Assembly (NCBI RefSeq): GCF_001428045.1
Contig: NZ_LMSD01000012.1
Span: 310,101 to 374,100, forward strand
DNA length: 64,000 nt
Source of the DNA: Paenibacillus sp. Soil750
Lineage (GTDB): Bacteria > Bacillota > Bacilli > Paenibacillales > NBRC-103111
Reading direction: 5' to 3'
Shown: positions 55,819-64,000 of the stretch, one piece after another
Layout: every line of letters starts with the position of its first letter
Numbering within the stretch: position 1 is the first letter of the stretch
The notes under the pieces: generated by a model
Database searches by the model: none
The model's input: the letters and a program-made list of their open reading frames with translations, nothing else
What the model was told of the DNA's origin: nothing
Made by a program: the position numbers and the translations under genes

Positions 55819-55958
55819 GCTAGGACCTCCTTATCAGAAATTGCCAAAGAAAGTGTGAATACTCGACCTTCGATTCGATGTTACTCTCCCTGTTCCCCTT
55901 TGTCATTGTTCATACTTATACCCCTATGTCTTTTTTTATGATGGAGCGCTGTTTATGA

Positions 55959-55997
55959 CACAAAGAACCGCCTAGGTCGTACACCCGGACGGTTCTT
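55959..55997 (-). terminator. Terminator of the FIMAH-domain gene
   Basis: AAGAACCG and CGGTTCTT enclose a 19-base loop, with TTTGTG on the minus strand. The loop can pair further (CC with GG). Confidence 0.65.
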
Positions 55998-56014
55998 GTT
56001 CGGTATCTTTAAGT

Positions 56015-59000
56015 CTAATTCTGTAAAGCTCTTAACCAATCCAGCAATTGGGCTGCCGTTGTTTCCTCGATGAATTTGCCTTTTTGTGCTTGAATAAGTG
56101 CTTGTAGTGCATTTAGCTTAGGATTGAGCTCTTGTTTGGAAGCCCTCTGAATCAGGTTTACGAGGGACATTAAGCCTCTGTAGATGCCTTCGTTTTTGAT
56201 CCACCCCTTTTGTTTCGCAACAGCTAAGACTTCGTCCAAGTGATCTACATCCATATGAACTTGCAGATCATAGTGCTGCGTTGTTGTATTGCCAGCTCGA
56301 TCTGTCGCTGTAACAGAAACCAAGTGGTTCCCCAGTGTAAGTGACATCGGTTCAATGACATACGGTGAATCAATCGGTTTGCCGTCCAGTTGAATCGTTT
56401 GATTGGCAACGCCACTTAGGGCATCCGTAATGCCAAAGTCCAAGTGAATGGTGTCTGTTACGTAAACAGCCATGGAAACTGATGTGGTGATACGAGGACC
56501 ACTTCGATCCAATTGAAGCATGACGGACTTCGGAGATTCCTCGTTCCCTGCTCCATCAACGCTATAATACCTGAGCTCCGTCGTACCTTCGCTATCAATC
56601 TGAATGGTAGTTCCTTCTGTGAAGGTACTACCGTTCACACTGTAATACGTATTTACAACGCCACTTCCTCCATCCGTAGCAGTGAGATGAATCGTTTGTG
56701 TATCCTTGTGCCATCCGCTTCCCACATCATCTGACGTGGCTGGCGCGGTCACATCCGAATCTCCGCCAATATAAATCTCATTGATATTGTTCCACGTATC
56801 TTTGGAATTGCCTTTCCCGTTGTATTTGACATATCGCGCATTTTCTTTCCCGAACTGAAAAATCTCTAATCCTGCAGTCTTGCCACTGCTTTTCCCGCTA
56901 TACACAGTCTTCCAGCTGACGCCATCTTCCGATACCTGCAAATCAAAGTTATACTTGTCGACATCCCCTTTCAGGAATGCAAGAAGTACAGAACGTACAG
57001 GTTTCACTACACCTAGATCGAATTGAATCCAATGCGTAATCCCCTTTGCCGCATAACGGGTAGTCAAATCACCATCGATGGCACTCGCAGGCGGGAAGCT
57101 CGCATGATAACCTGCGCTAGCCGACACAGCTTGAATGGGATAAGTAATGAAACGATCCGGCACCTCACCGTAAATAGGGTAACCCGTCAGCTGCACCTCA
57201 TATTTAGCTTGCAAATAGGGATCTTGTCGATCCTTCACGGTAACGACAGCTGTTCCGAACAACTGCTGCGGCTGCGCAATCTCCACAATATGATCGCTCA
57301 CAGCGCTGATTGTTGGTATAACTTTCGTACCCAACGGCAGAGCTACGGCATAGGTATACGTCGAAGGTGAGAAACTGGCGATCGATACACCGTTGACTTG
57401 AATATCCGTTAATTTTGGCAATAATGATTCAATTGGCGGTGTAGGGCTCTTAGACAAAACGAGCTTATCCAGCCGGGCACTGTTTCCTTGCGATTTTATG
57501 TTAACCTCATGAAATCCATCTGTTAATGAAAAAGGCAGTTCGGCCGTCGTCCATCCCCAAGTCGATCCCACAGCTACAGGTAAATGAACTTCAGTCCCTT
57601 CATCCACGGATACCTGGAGGCTTCCTTCAGCTGCACCACTTGAGGAGCCTAACACATGTAGGTACACACTGCCGCCATGCGTGACATTCAAATCATAGGT
57701 TAATGAGGCTGCCCCCTCTTCAGGAGATTGCATGAAAGCGCCTTTGGAGCATGTGTCACAAGCCCCTCTTATAAAATAACCCGTCCTGCTCGCGTAACTT
57801 TCCGCTTCCCACGTTGGAGATAAATCTGCATCAACCTGACGAGTCCAGCTCGTATGGTCTTTCACCCACATAATACGGGCAAAGTAGATGGGACTGGTCA
57901 ATACCGTGCTCATATAGTACGGATTTGCAAGCAATTTATATACGGTTGAATCCGTCGTGTAAGGTGAAATATGCAGATATTCACTCCAGAGATTTGTCAA
58001 TGTACAGCTTGTTGGAAGTCCATCCACTTTACAATAGAAATTACCTGTGCCAGTTGAGATTACATATCGAATCGTATTGGCGAGCTTGATTAATGTGTCT
58101 TGCGTAACGCCATATTTCCCACGATCGTATGCCCTCGTCATGCCCATAATATCATTTGCTGCGTGAACGCCATCCGCATCTTCGACTTTGCCGAAGTAGT
58201 CAGCCACATACCACCATTTATACACATCGTGGCCTTGCACTTGATAGGGCTGTAAGGAAGCCGTAAACCAATCGATCGACGCTTGGACAATGCGGTCATA
58301 GAGGTCTACTCTAGTTGGATCGTCCGCTAACAGCTCGTGACATTCCGCCAAACGCATAAAACCGTTATTGATCATCATTTGCTGATTCCAAGGAATAGCG
58401 GAATTAGGTGCTCCACTTCCTGTGGTACTCCACCGTGTATCGTTCGGCCAATATTGACGCAATGTATCTGGCTTTACGAAATTCGGGATCATATACGTAT
58501 CCATGGATTTATCTAACTCGGTAATGTATGATTTCGCGCGCTGCAAATAGGTCTCACCGTATAGCAAGCCATTGCCATAAGGAACAACTTTATTCCACAA
58601 TGACTTGTTTTGAAGAATCAGTTTCGCACTGTATGCAATATGTCCGATCACATCGCCATTCTCGCTGCCTGAATAACCATCAATGAGCAAGCCATCACTA
58701 TTAACTTCGCCAACCTTTTTGTTTGGCCATGCCAGCTCCCTGTTTCCATTCCATAAAACACGGCCGGTAACTGGATTATTCCTAGCAGAAAGCATATTCT
58801 CGCTAAATGAAATCATCCGATCGAGTATAGCTTGATCTCCACTAATTTCGTACATATAGCCCATTGCTTCTACATTCTGACCGCTAGGACCATAGACGAA
58901 ATCATTGCCTATATTACTAACCGGCAGACCGACAGAAGTAGATAAGATATATTGCTTAAATGAATTAATCTCCTCTTGTGTGACAGGACCGTCTAGGCTG

Positions 59001-59146
59001 CTAACCACCATAGGCGCCCCTGTGGCAGCAGATGTGTTTGGCGTTAAAGGAGCCCATATTCCCGAGCAACTTAGCGTAATCGCCAAGCATGAGACCAGTA
59101 ATTTACGCCATCCTTTTGTCATCTTCGCTGGATTTGCAGCTAACAT
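56015..59146 (-). CDS. Secreted multidomain protein: alpha-toroid, CBM, discoidin and FIMAH
   Basis: A 1043-residue exported protein. Residues 1-41 form a signal peptide (LTPNTSAATG). About 45-450 is an all-alpha toroid-type domain (ILSTSVGLPVSNIGNDFVYG, NNGFMRLAECHELLADDP) that I cannot assign to a GH/PL family. A CBM35-like domain (about 455-575, TWEAESYASRTGYFIRG), a cadherin-like module, a discoidin domain (about 665-800), an OmpL47-like bacterial Ig repeat (GSGWHKDTQTIHLTATDGGS) and a C-terminal FIMAH domain (about 965-1043) follow. GGAGGG precedes the ATG. A perfect cre lies about 30 bases upstream. It is probably a surface glycan-binding enzyme. Confidence 0.8.
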   Translation of the reverse strand: MLAANPAKMTKGWRKLLVSCLAITLSCSGIWAPLTPNTSAATGAPMVVSSLDGPVTQEEINSFKQYILSTSVGLPVSNIGNDFVYGPSGQNVEAMGYMYEISGDQAILDRMISFSENMLSARNNPVTGRVLWNGNRELAWPNKKVGEVNSDGLLIDGYSGSENGDVIGHIAYSAKLILQNKSLWNKVVPYGNGLLYGETYLQRAKSYITELDKSMDTYMIPNFVKPDTLRQYWPNDTRWSTTGSGAPNSAIPWNQQMMINNGFMRLAECHELLADDPTRVDLYDRIVQASIDWFTASLQPYQVQGHDVYKWWYVADYFGKVEDADGVHAANDIMGMTRAYDRGKYGVTQDTLIKLANTIRYVISTGTGNFYCKVDGLPTSCTLTNLWSEYLHISPYTTDSTVYKLLANPYYMSTVLTSPIYFARIMWVKDHTSWTRQVDADLSPTWEAESYASRTGYFIRGACDTCSKGAFMQSPEEGAASLTYDLNVTHGGSVYLHVLGSSSGAAEGSLQVSVDEGTEVHLPVAVGSTWGWTTAELPFSLTDGFHEVNIKSQGNSARLDKLVLSKSPTPPIESLLPKLTDIQVNGVSIASFSPSTYTYAVALPLGTKVIPTISAVSDHIVEIAQPQQLFGTAVVTVKDRQDPYLQAKYEVQLTGYPIYGEVPDRFITYPIQAVSASAGYHASFPPASAIDGDLTTRYAAKGITHWIQFDLGVVKPVRSVLLAFLKGDVDKYNFDLQVSEDGVSWKTVYSGKSSGKTAGLEIFQFGKENARYVKYNGKGNSKDTWNNINEIYIGGDSDVTAPATSDDVGSGWHKDTQTIHLTATDGGSGVVNTYYSVNGSTFTEGTTIQIDSEGTTELRYYSVDGAGNEESPKSVMLQLDRSGPRITTSVSMAVYVTDTIHLDFGITDALSGVANQTIQLDGKPIDSPYVIEPMSLTLGNHLVSVTATDRAGNTTTQHYDLQVHMDVDHLDEVLAVAKQKGWIKNEGIYRGLMSLVNLIQRASKQELNPKLNALQALIQAQKGKFIEETTAAQLLDWLRALQN

Positions 59147-59175
59147 TATGTACCCTCCTTATTTTTGCGATTTAT

Positions 59176-59189
59176 TGTAATCGCTTTCA
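59176..59189 (-). promoter_or_regulatory. Perfect cre box upstream of the FIMAH gene
   Basis: The plus strand reads TGTAATCGCTTTCA, a perfect TGWAANCGNTNWCA. It lies 30-43 bases before the ATG at 59146, just downstream of a possible minus-10 TATGAT on the minus strand, a repression position. Confidence 0.72.
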
Positions 59190-59298
59190 TCATTTATCAT
59201 AGTTTTTGTGTCACTTGCTCGCATACTAGTTTTTTAAGCACCTATTCAACAAAATTATGATTCTCCATTAATCGTGGACCGTAGCTAAGTTCCTGTGC

Positions 59299-59339
59299 GA
59301 AAAAACGACCACATAACCTATTACGGCTATGTAGTCGTT
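59299..59339 (-). terminator. Terminator of the GH8 gene
   Basis: AACGACCACATA and TATGTAGTCGTT pair with one mismatch. On the minus strand TTTTTCGC follows. It lies 11 bases after the stop. Confidence 0.8.
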
Positions 59340-59349
59340 CATGTCTTTA

Positions 59350-62001
59350 TTAATTATACACTTCAATCTCATTAATCGTCGGTACCGCGCTTGCCGTGTT
59401 GATGTACAGCCTCAGGTACCTGGAAGTCACCGGAGAGAAGTTCACTGTTTGGCTAGGACCGATCGCGGTTCCCGATGTTCCGGCAATATCCGAATAGGAT
59501 GTGCCATCGTTCGAGAACTGCAGTTTGTAAGATGTTACCCTCTGGAACGTGATTTCTTTCAGCACTACCTGATTGAACGTGGCGGCAGCACCGAAATCGA
59601 CGCTAATCCATTGATTATTCAGAGAACCACTGGATGCGGACCAACGAGAGGTATTCGAGATGTCGCCATCAAACGCATTCGCGGCAGGATAAGACGCATT
59701 CCATATTGTTGAAGCACTATATGTTTTGCCCAATGCGATATTGCCTCCTGCTGCCAAAGTCGTTGCGCTGATCGTATTGCTAGCAGCAGAAACATTACTT
59801 GCCGCATCTTTCGCCTTTATCGTATAGCTATATGCGGTTGATGCTGTGAGTCCCGTATCACTAAACGAAGTTGTCGTCGAAGATCCGGCCAAGGCAGCGC
59901 CACGATAGACATCATACCCCGTTACGCCCACATTATCTGTCGAAGCGCTCCAGCTCAAATTGATTTGACTGCTTGATGCTGCCGTTGCTGTCACATTTGT
60001 CGGTGCTGTTGGTGCCGTTGTATCTGTTCCGCTTGGGCCATATACTTCCATTTCGTCGATGTTTGGTATGTTGCTGGCTGTGGTTATAAACAGTCTTACA
60101 TACCTGGAGTTCACACTCGCAAAGTTAATCGTTTTATTGGCACCGATTGTCGTACCTGCCGTGCCGGCGATATCTGTATAAGTGGTACCGTCGCTAGAGG
60201 TCTGGAGCTTGTAAGCCGTGACCCTCGGGAACGAAATTTCTTTGATCACGACTTGGTTGTACGTGGCAGGTGAGCCGAAATCAACACTAATCCATTGATT
60301 GTTAAAGGAACCACTCGATGCAGACCAACGAGTCGCAACATCACCATCAAACGCTTTATCACCTAAATATGATGCACTCCATGTCGTTGAAGCACTATAT
60401 GTTTTACCTAAAGCGAGATTCCCCGACAAAGATGACGTCGTTGCGCTTGCTGTGTTGCTTGCAGCGGATGCGTTTCCTGCCGCATCTTTGGCTTTGATCG
60501 TATAGCTATAAGCTGTCGATGCGCTAAGTCCCGTATCGCTGTATGAAGTTGTCGTCGAAGATCCGACAAGAGTAGCTCCACGATATACATCATAGCCCGT
60601 TACGCCTACATTGTCTGTTGAAGCCGCCCAGTTCAAATCGATTTGACTGCCCGATACGGCAGATGCTGTCAAATTCGTTGGTGCTGTCGGCGCTTGTGTA
60701 TCCGGTGTGCTACCTGCCACTGGCTTCCACCAGTTACCTGAGATGAAAAGCATGTTTAACAACGTATAGCTTTCGTCGTAGTAGCCTGTTTTATGGCTTT
60801 TCATCCAATCCCATCCTGCATTGATCCAGGCTTGATGGCTGCTGTTCGTAACGGCTGCTGCAATGAAAGGAGAGACGAAAACGCCTGCTGGTCCGCTAGC
60901 TGAACCAGTCACGGTTCCATCCAACTTATAACCGTCTTTCACATTGTTTGGATTACCGCCTGTTTTCCCCTTAATCCAAACAGCCATTTTGTCAGCGATT
61001 GTTTTTCCTCTCGCATCTCCATAGAGCGCGTAGTCCATAACGATTCGGAGCGGTACGCGAGCCGCATTGTAATTATACTCGTTCGTTTCAGGAAACTCAT
61101 CCAAATAATTGGCGGGAGCTGGCTGCGGGGGATTACCGACAACAAAGTCCGAAATCAGCCCTGTACTTGGCGAATAAGAAGTGCTGAACGAACTGTAAAC
61201 ACTGTACAGATTGTTAATGACATTCAGCCAAGTTTGATCACCTGTAACGTCGTAATAGGCTCTTAAATGAGAGAGCATCCAATCAGACGGTCTCGTATTC
61301 AAAACGCTTTTGCCATCCCAATCGCCCAAGTTTAATCGATTATTGGTTGTAACATTACTGACTTTAATTCCGTCCGTAATCATTTTTTGGGCTTCCGCTA
61401 AGTAATTGATCGTTCCTGCTGATCCCCATTGATAATGAGCCAGAATCAAGGAATAAGCAATATCCATATCACCGTCAGTCGCCGAATCGAAATGTCCTTG
61501 TGCGCCCGCGTTATCTGCCACTACCCAACCCATCAAGTTGGCATTTTGTGTGCTTTTATAAGCCCTAGCTGTCTTAAATAGCCCGTCGTAAATCGTTTTT
61601 GCATTGGCGTCATAGCCTGCCATTAACGCCGTAATGACCATGCCATATCCTTGACCTTCAGAAGAGCCTAGGGGGACATACCCATCTGCGTCACCAGTTA
61701 TTTCCCCTTTCACATAGTAACCGCCAGGCAAGGAGGACAAGTTGTTTTTCAAATAGCTTGATTTCCATGAATTATAGTACGCTGCGACATCTGTATTCAT
61801 TTGAGACTGCGAAATATGATCAGGCTTTGTAATCCCTGGATAGTTGACTTGCTGTGGAAAAGGCTTTTGCTCACCTGCCGCATGCGCACTCTGCTCGAAA
61901 GCCGGCGAAAGAATGGGTGCCATAAAAAGGGTAACGCATATCACAGCAATTGACCACTTGTTCCTCCTGTTTGTGACAGGTCTTACTTGGATCTCATCCA
62001 T
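59350..62001 (-). CDS. Secreted GH8 enzyme with FN3 and discoidin (CBM32-like) modules
   Basis: An 883-residue exported enzyme. A signal peptide covers residues 1 to about 41 (FEQSAHAAG). The GH8 catalytic domain (about 50-425) has the acid Glu in LGSSEGQGYGMVI and the signature SATDGDMDIAYSLILAHYQW. Then come FN3 (about 440-520), discoidin (about 525-660), FN3 (about 665-745) and discoidin (about 750-883). GH8 enzymes cut beta-1,4-glucan, chitosan or xylan; the pattern does not decide which. GGAGGTATT precedes the ATG. Confidence 0.93.
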   Translation of the reverse strand: MDEIQVRPVTNRRNKWSIAVICVTLFMAPILSPAFEQSAHAAGEQKPFPQQVNYPGITKPDHISQSQMNTDVAAYYNSWKSSYLKNNLSSLPGGYYVKGEITGDADGYVPLGSSEGQGYGMVITALMAGYDANAKTIYDGLFKTARAYKSTQNANLMGWVVADNAGAQGHFDSATDGDMDIAYSLILAHYQWGSAGTINYLAEAQKMITDGIKVSNVTTNNRLNLGDWDGKSVLNTRPSDWMLSHLRAYYDVTGDQTWLNVINNLYSVYSSFSTSYSPSTGLISDFVVGNPPQPAPANYLDEFPETNEYNYNAARVPLRIVMDYALYGDARGKTIADKMAVWIKGKTGGNPNNVKDGYKLDGTVTGSASGPAGVFVSPFIAAAVTNSSHQAWINAGWDWMKSHKTGYYDESYTLLNMLFISGNWWKPVAGSTPDTQAPTAPTNLTASAVSGSQIDLNWAASTDNVGVTGYDVYRGATLVGSSTTTSYSDTGLSASTAYSYTIKAKDAAGNASAASNTASATTSSLSGNLALGKTYSASTTWSASYLGDKAFDGDVATRWSASSGSFNNQWISVDFGSPATYNQVVIKEISFPRVTAYKLQTSSDGTTYTDIAGTAGTTIGANKTINFASVNSRYVRLFITTASNIPNIDEMEVYGPSGTDTTAPTAPTNVTATAASSSQINLSWSASTDNVGVTGYDVYRGAALAGSSTTTSFSDTGLTASTAYSYTIKAKDAASNVSAASNTISATTLAAGGNIALGKTYSASTIWNASYPAANAFDGDISNTSRWSASSGSLNNQWISVDFGAAATFNQVVLKEITFQRVTSYKLQFSNDGTSYSDIAGTSGTAIGPSQTVNFSPVTSRYLRLYINTASAVPTINEIEVYN

Positions 62002-62050
62002 GCTAATACCTCCACTTCAAGTATGTTCGCAGATAAAAGAGACAATTGAC

Positions 62051-64000
62051 TTACTGATTATATATTTCCATCTCGTTTATCGTCGGAGTATCGCTTGCCG
62101 TGCTGATATAAAGTCGCATAAATCTGGATGAAATGGAGGAAAAGTTGATCGTTTTATTGGTACCGATTACCGTTCCCGATGTTCCAGCTATGTCCGTAAA
62201 GGTTGTGCCATCGCTCGATGACTGGAGCTTGTAAGACGTTACTCGCTGGAACGTGACTTCTTTGATCACTACCTGATTGTACGTGGTGGCCGCACCCAAA
62301 TCGACGCTGATCCATTGGTTATTCAGGGAACCACTCGATGCTGACCAGCGGGACGCATTGGTGGTATCTCCATCGAACGCATTTGCGGCAGGATAAGACG
62401 CATTCCATATCGTAGATGCATTATACGTTTTGCCTAAAGCGAGATTCCCAATGTTGTTGTATACCTCTATCTCGTCGATTGTCGGTACAGCGCTGGCAGT
62501 GGTTACATATAATCGCAAATACCTGGCGTTCACACCTGTGAAGTTGATCGTCTTGCTTGCGCCGATCGTGGTGCCCGATGTACCTGCAATATCTGTATAG
62601 GTCGTGCCGTCGCTAGAGGACTGAAGCTTGAAAGCCGTCACCCTCTGGAAGGTAATTTCTTTGATAACGACTTGATTGAACGAGGTGGCGGCACCCAAAT
62701 CGACGCTGACCCATTGGTTATTCAGGGAACCACTTGATGCTGACCAGCGGGTAGCTGAGCTGCCATCAAACGCATTCGCCGCAGGATAAGTGGCACTCCA
62801 AATCGTAGATGCGTTGTACGTTCTGCCCAAAGCGAGATTGCCCCCGCCCGATTGCGTCGTTGCGTTAGCTGTATTGCTTGCTGCGGACAAGTTTGCTGCA
62901 GCATCCTCTGCTCTTACCGTATAGCTGTATGCGGTCGAAGCACTAAGCCCCGTATCGCTGTATGATGGCGATGTTGAAGACCCAACTAATGTGCCATTCC
63001 GGTATACATTGTATTCCGTTACCCCCACATTATCTGTCGAAGCACTCCAGCTCAAATTGATTTGACTGTTAGATGCTGCCGTTGCAGTCAAGCCCGTCGG
63101 TGTTGTCGGCGCTTGGGTATCTGAAGGCGCTTGCGTCGTTGCACTAGCTGTATTGCTTGCTGCTGAAATGTTAGTTGCCGCATCCTTCGCTTTTACCGTA
63201 TAACTGTAGGCTGTTGAGGCAGTGAGTCCTGTATCACTGTAAGACGTTGTCGTCGAAGTCCCGACCAATGTGGCACCGCGATAGACATTATACCCTGTTA
63301 CCCCTACATTGTCTGACGAAGCTGTCCAACTCAAATTAATTTGAGAGCTGGATGCCGCATTTGCTGTTAAATTGGTCGGTGCCGATGGTGCTGTAGTATC
63401 CGTTCCGCTTGTGCCGTATACTTCCATCTCTTCGATATTCGGTATGTTGCTGGCTGAAGTGATATAAAGCCTGACATATCTGGAGCTTACATTCGAAAAA
63501 GTAATCGTTTTATTAGAACCGATTGTCGTTCCTGTGGTTCCTGCTATATCCGTAAAGGTCGTTCCATCCGTCGAGGACTGGAGCTTGTATGCCGTGACCC
63601 TTGGGAACGAAATTTCTTTGATCACGACTTGGTTGTACGTGACAGGTGAGCCGAAATCAACACTAATCCATTGATTGTTAAAGGAACCACTCGATGCAGA
63701 CCAGCGAGTCGCTGTATCTCCGTCAAAGGCTTTATCCCCCAAGTATGCTGCGCTCCATGTGGTGGACGCGCTGTAAGTTTTGCCCAACGCGAGATTGCCA
63801 GATGAGACCAATGTCGTTGCACTAGCTGTATTGCTTGCTGCTGATACATTAGCTGCCGCATCCTTCGCTTTTACCGTATAGTTGTAGGCCGTCGAAGCAC
63901 TGAGTCCTGTTTCGGTGAAGGATGTCGTTGTAGAAGTACCGACTAATGTTGCACCACGATAGACGTTATAACCAGTAACGGCCACGTTATCTGTAGAAGC
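62051..64000 (-). CDS. Modular FN3/discoidin protein, N-terminus beyond window
   Basis: The C-terminal 649 residues of a larger exported protein whose start lies beyond the right edge. The frame is open to the window end (first residues ASTDNVAVTGYN). Order: FN3, discoidin (NLALGKTYSASTTWSAAYLG), FN3, FN3, discoidin (GNLALGRTYNASTIWSATYP), discoidin (about last 145 residues). The modules are close copies of those in the neighbouring GH8 gene. Any catalytic domain lies outside the window. Its stop is 49 bases before the GH8 start, so the two may share a transcript. Confidence 0.9.
   Translation of the reverse strand, partial: ASTDNVAVTGYNVYRGATLVGTSTTTSFTETGLSASTAYNYTVKAKDAAANVSAASNTASATTLVSSGNLALGKTYSASTTWSAAYLGDKAFDGDTATRWSASSGSFNNQWISVDFGSPVTYNQVVIKEISFPRVTAYKLQSSTDGTTFTDIAGTTGTTIGSNKTITFSNVSSRYVRLYITSASNIPNIEEMEVYGTSGTDTTAPSAPTNLTANAASSSQINLSWTASSDNVGVTGYNVYRGATLVGTSTTTSYSDTGLTASTAYSYTVKAKDAATNISAASNTASATTQAPSDTQAPTTPTGLTATAASNSQINLSWSASTDNVGVTEYNVYRNGTLVGSSTSPSYSDTGLSASTAYSYTVRAEDAAANLSAASNTANATTQSGGGNLALGRTYNASTIWSATYPAANAFDGSSATRWSASSGSLNNQWVSVDLGAATSFNQVVIKEITFQRVTAFKLQSSSDGTTYTDIAGTSGTTIGASKTINFTGVNARYLRLYVTTASAVPTIDEIEVYNNIGNLALGKTYNASTIWNASYPAANAFDGDTTNASRWSASSGSLNNQWISVDLGAATTYNQVVIKEVTFQRVTSYKLQSSSDGTTFTDIAGTSGTVIGTNKTINFSSISSRFMRLYISTASDTPTINEMEIYNQ

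Overview
The window looks like chromosomal DNA from a spore-forming, glycan-degrading Firmicute, most likely Paenibacillus or a close relative. The reasons are: strong AGGAGG-type ribosome binding sites with many GTG and TTG starts; an LplABC/YtcQ-type sugar ABC transporter next to a membrane-bound YesN-like AraC regulator; a Spo0E-type phosphatase; perfect CcpA cre boxes; and large secreted enzymes built from discoidin (F5/8C, CBM32-like), FN3 and FIMAH modules. No rRNA, tRNA, insertion sequence, phage or CRISPR was seen. Almost every gene lies on the minus strand. The plus-strand exceptions are three AraC regulators and a PhyH dioxygenase.

Layout. 1-2.5 kb: a pair of half-size chromate transporters (one cut by the window edge), a DMT exporter and an unknown protein. 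2.7-10.9 kb: a carbohydrate ABC importer (two permeases and a lipoprotein, no ATPase), its likely AraC sensor-regulator and a parallel beta-helix enzyme. 10.9-13.2 kb: D-glycerate genes (glycerate kinase, tartronate semialdehyde reductase-like enzyme) with a small HhH protein. 13.4-13.7 kb: five perfect hairpins in a 51-bp-period array. 13.8-17.9 kb: lacZ with a divergent AraC regulator. 18-22.5 kb: two TIM-barrel isomerases plus a Gfo/Idh/MocA dehydrogenase, then a quinone reductase. 22.7-24.3 kb: a PAS-GGDEF-EAL protein. 24.6-29.2 kb: PhyH, AraC, heparinase-II/III-like and SGNH hydrolase genes. 29.3-29.8 kb: a decayed GerA-like fragment and a short spo0E-like gene. 29.9-34.8 kb: an operon of epimerase, DHDPS-family aldolase and polysaccharide deacetylase, with its probable regulator. 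35-38 kb: ribokinase, nucleoside hydrolase and AraC. 38-41.9 kb: FAH-family hydrolase, SDR, IclR, MOSC and VOC genes. 42-44 kb: a 680-residue MerR-HTH coiled-coil repeat protein. 44.3-64 kb: a glycan cluster (Zn dehydrogenase, PL6-like lyase, GH105, beta-helix protein, GH43-like propeller, GH29 fucosidase, aldo/keto reductase, FIMAH protein, GH8 and another modular protein cut by the right edge).

How the parts fit. Secreted modular enzymes would bind and cut plant or algal polysaccharide outside the cell. Enzymes lacking signal peptides (GH105, beta-helix proteins, GH43-like, GH29, LacZ) would finish the oligosaccharides inside. Released sugars could pass through the dehydrogenase, SDR and FAH genes (a pattern like non-phosphorylative L-fucose or pentonate breakdown) and through glycerate kinase.

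The most distinctive signals are four. Two promoters carry matched 25-bp dyads, one in front of a regulator that fuses a degenerate GGDEF-like domain to a winged helix and one in front of a neighbouring operon. The five-hairpin array is the second. The third is a ten-G tract serving as the ribosome binding site of the fucosidase gene. The fourth is the RacA-like repeat protein.
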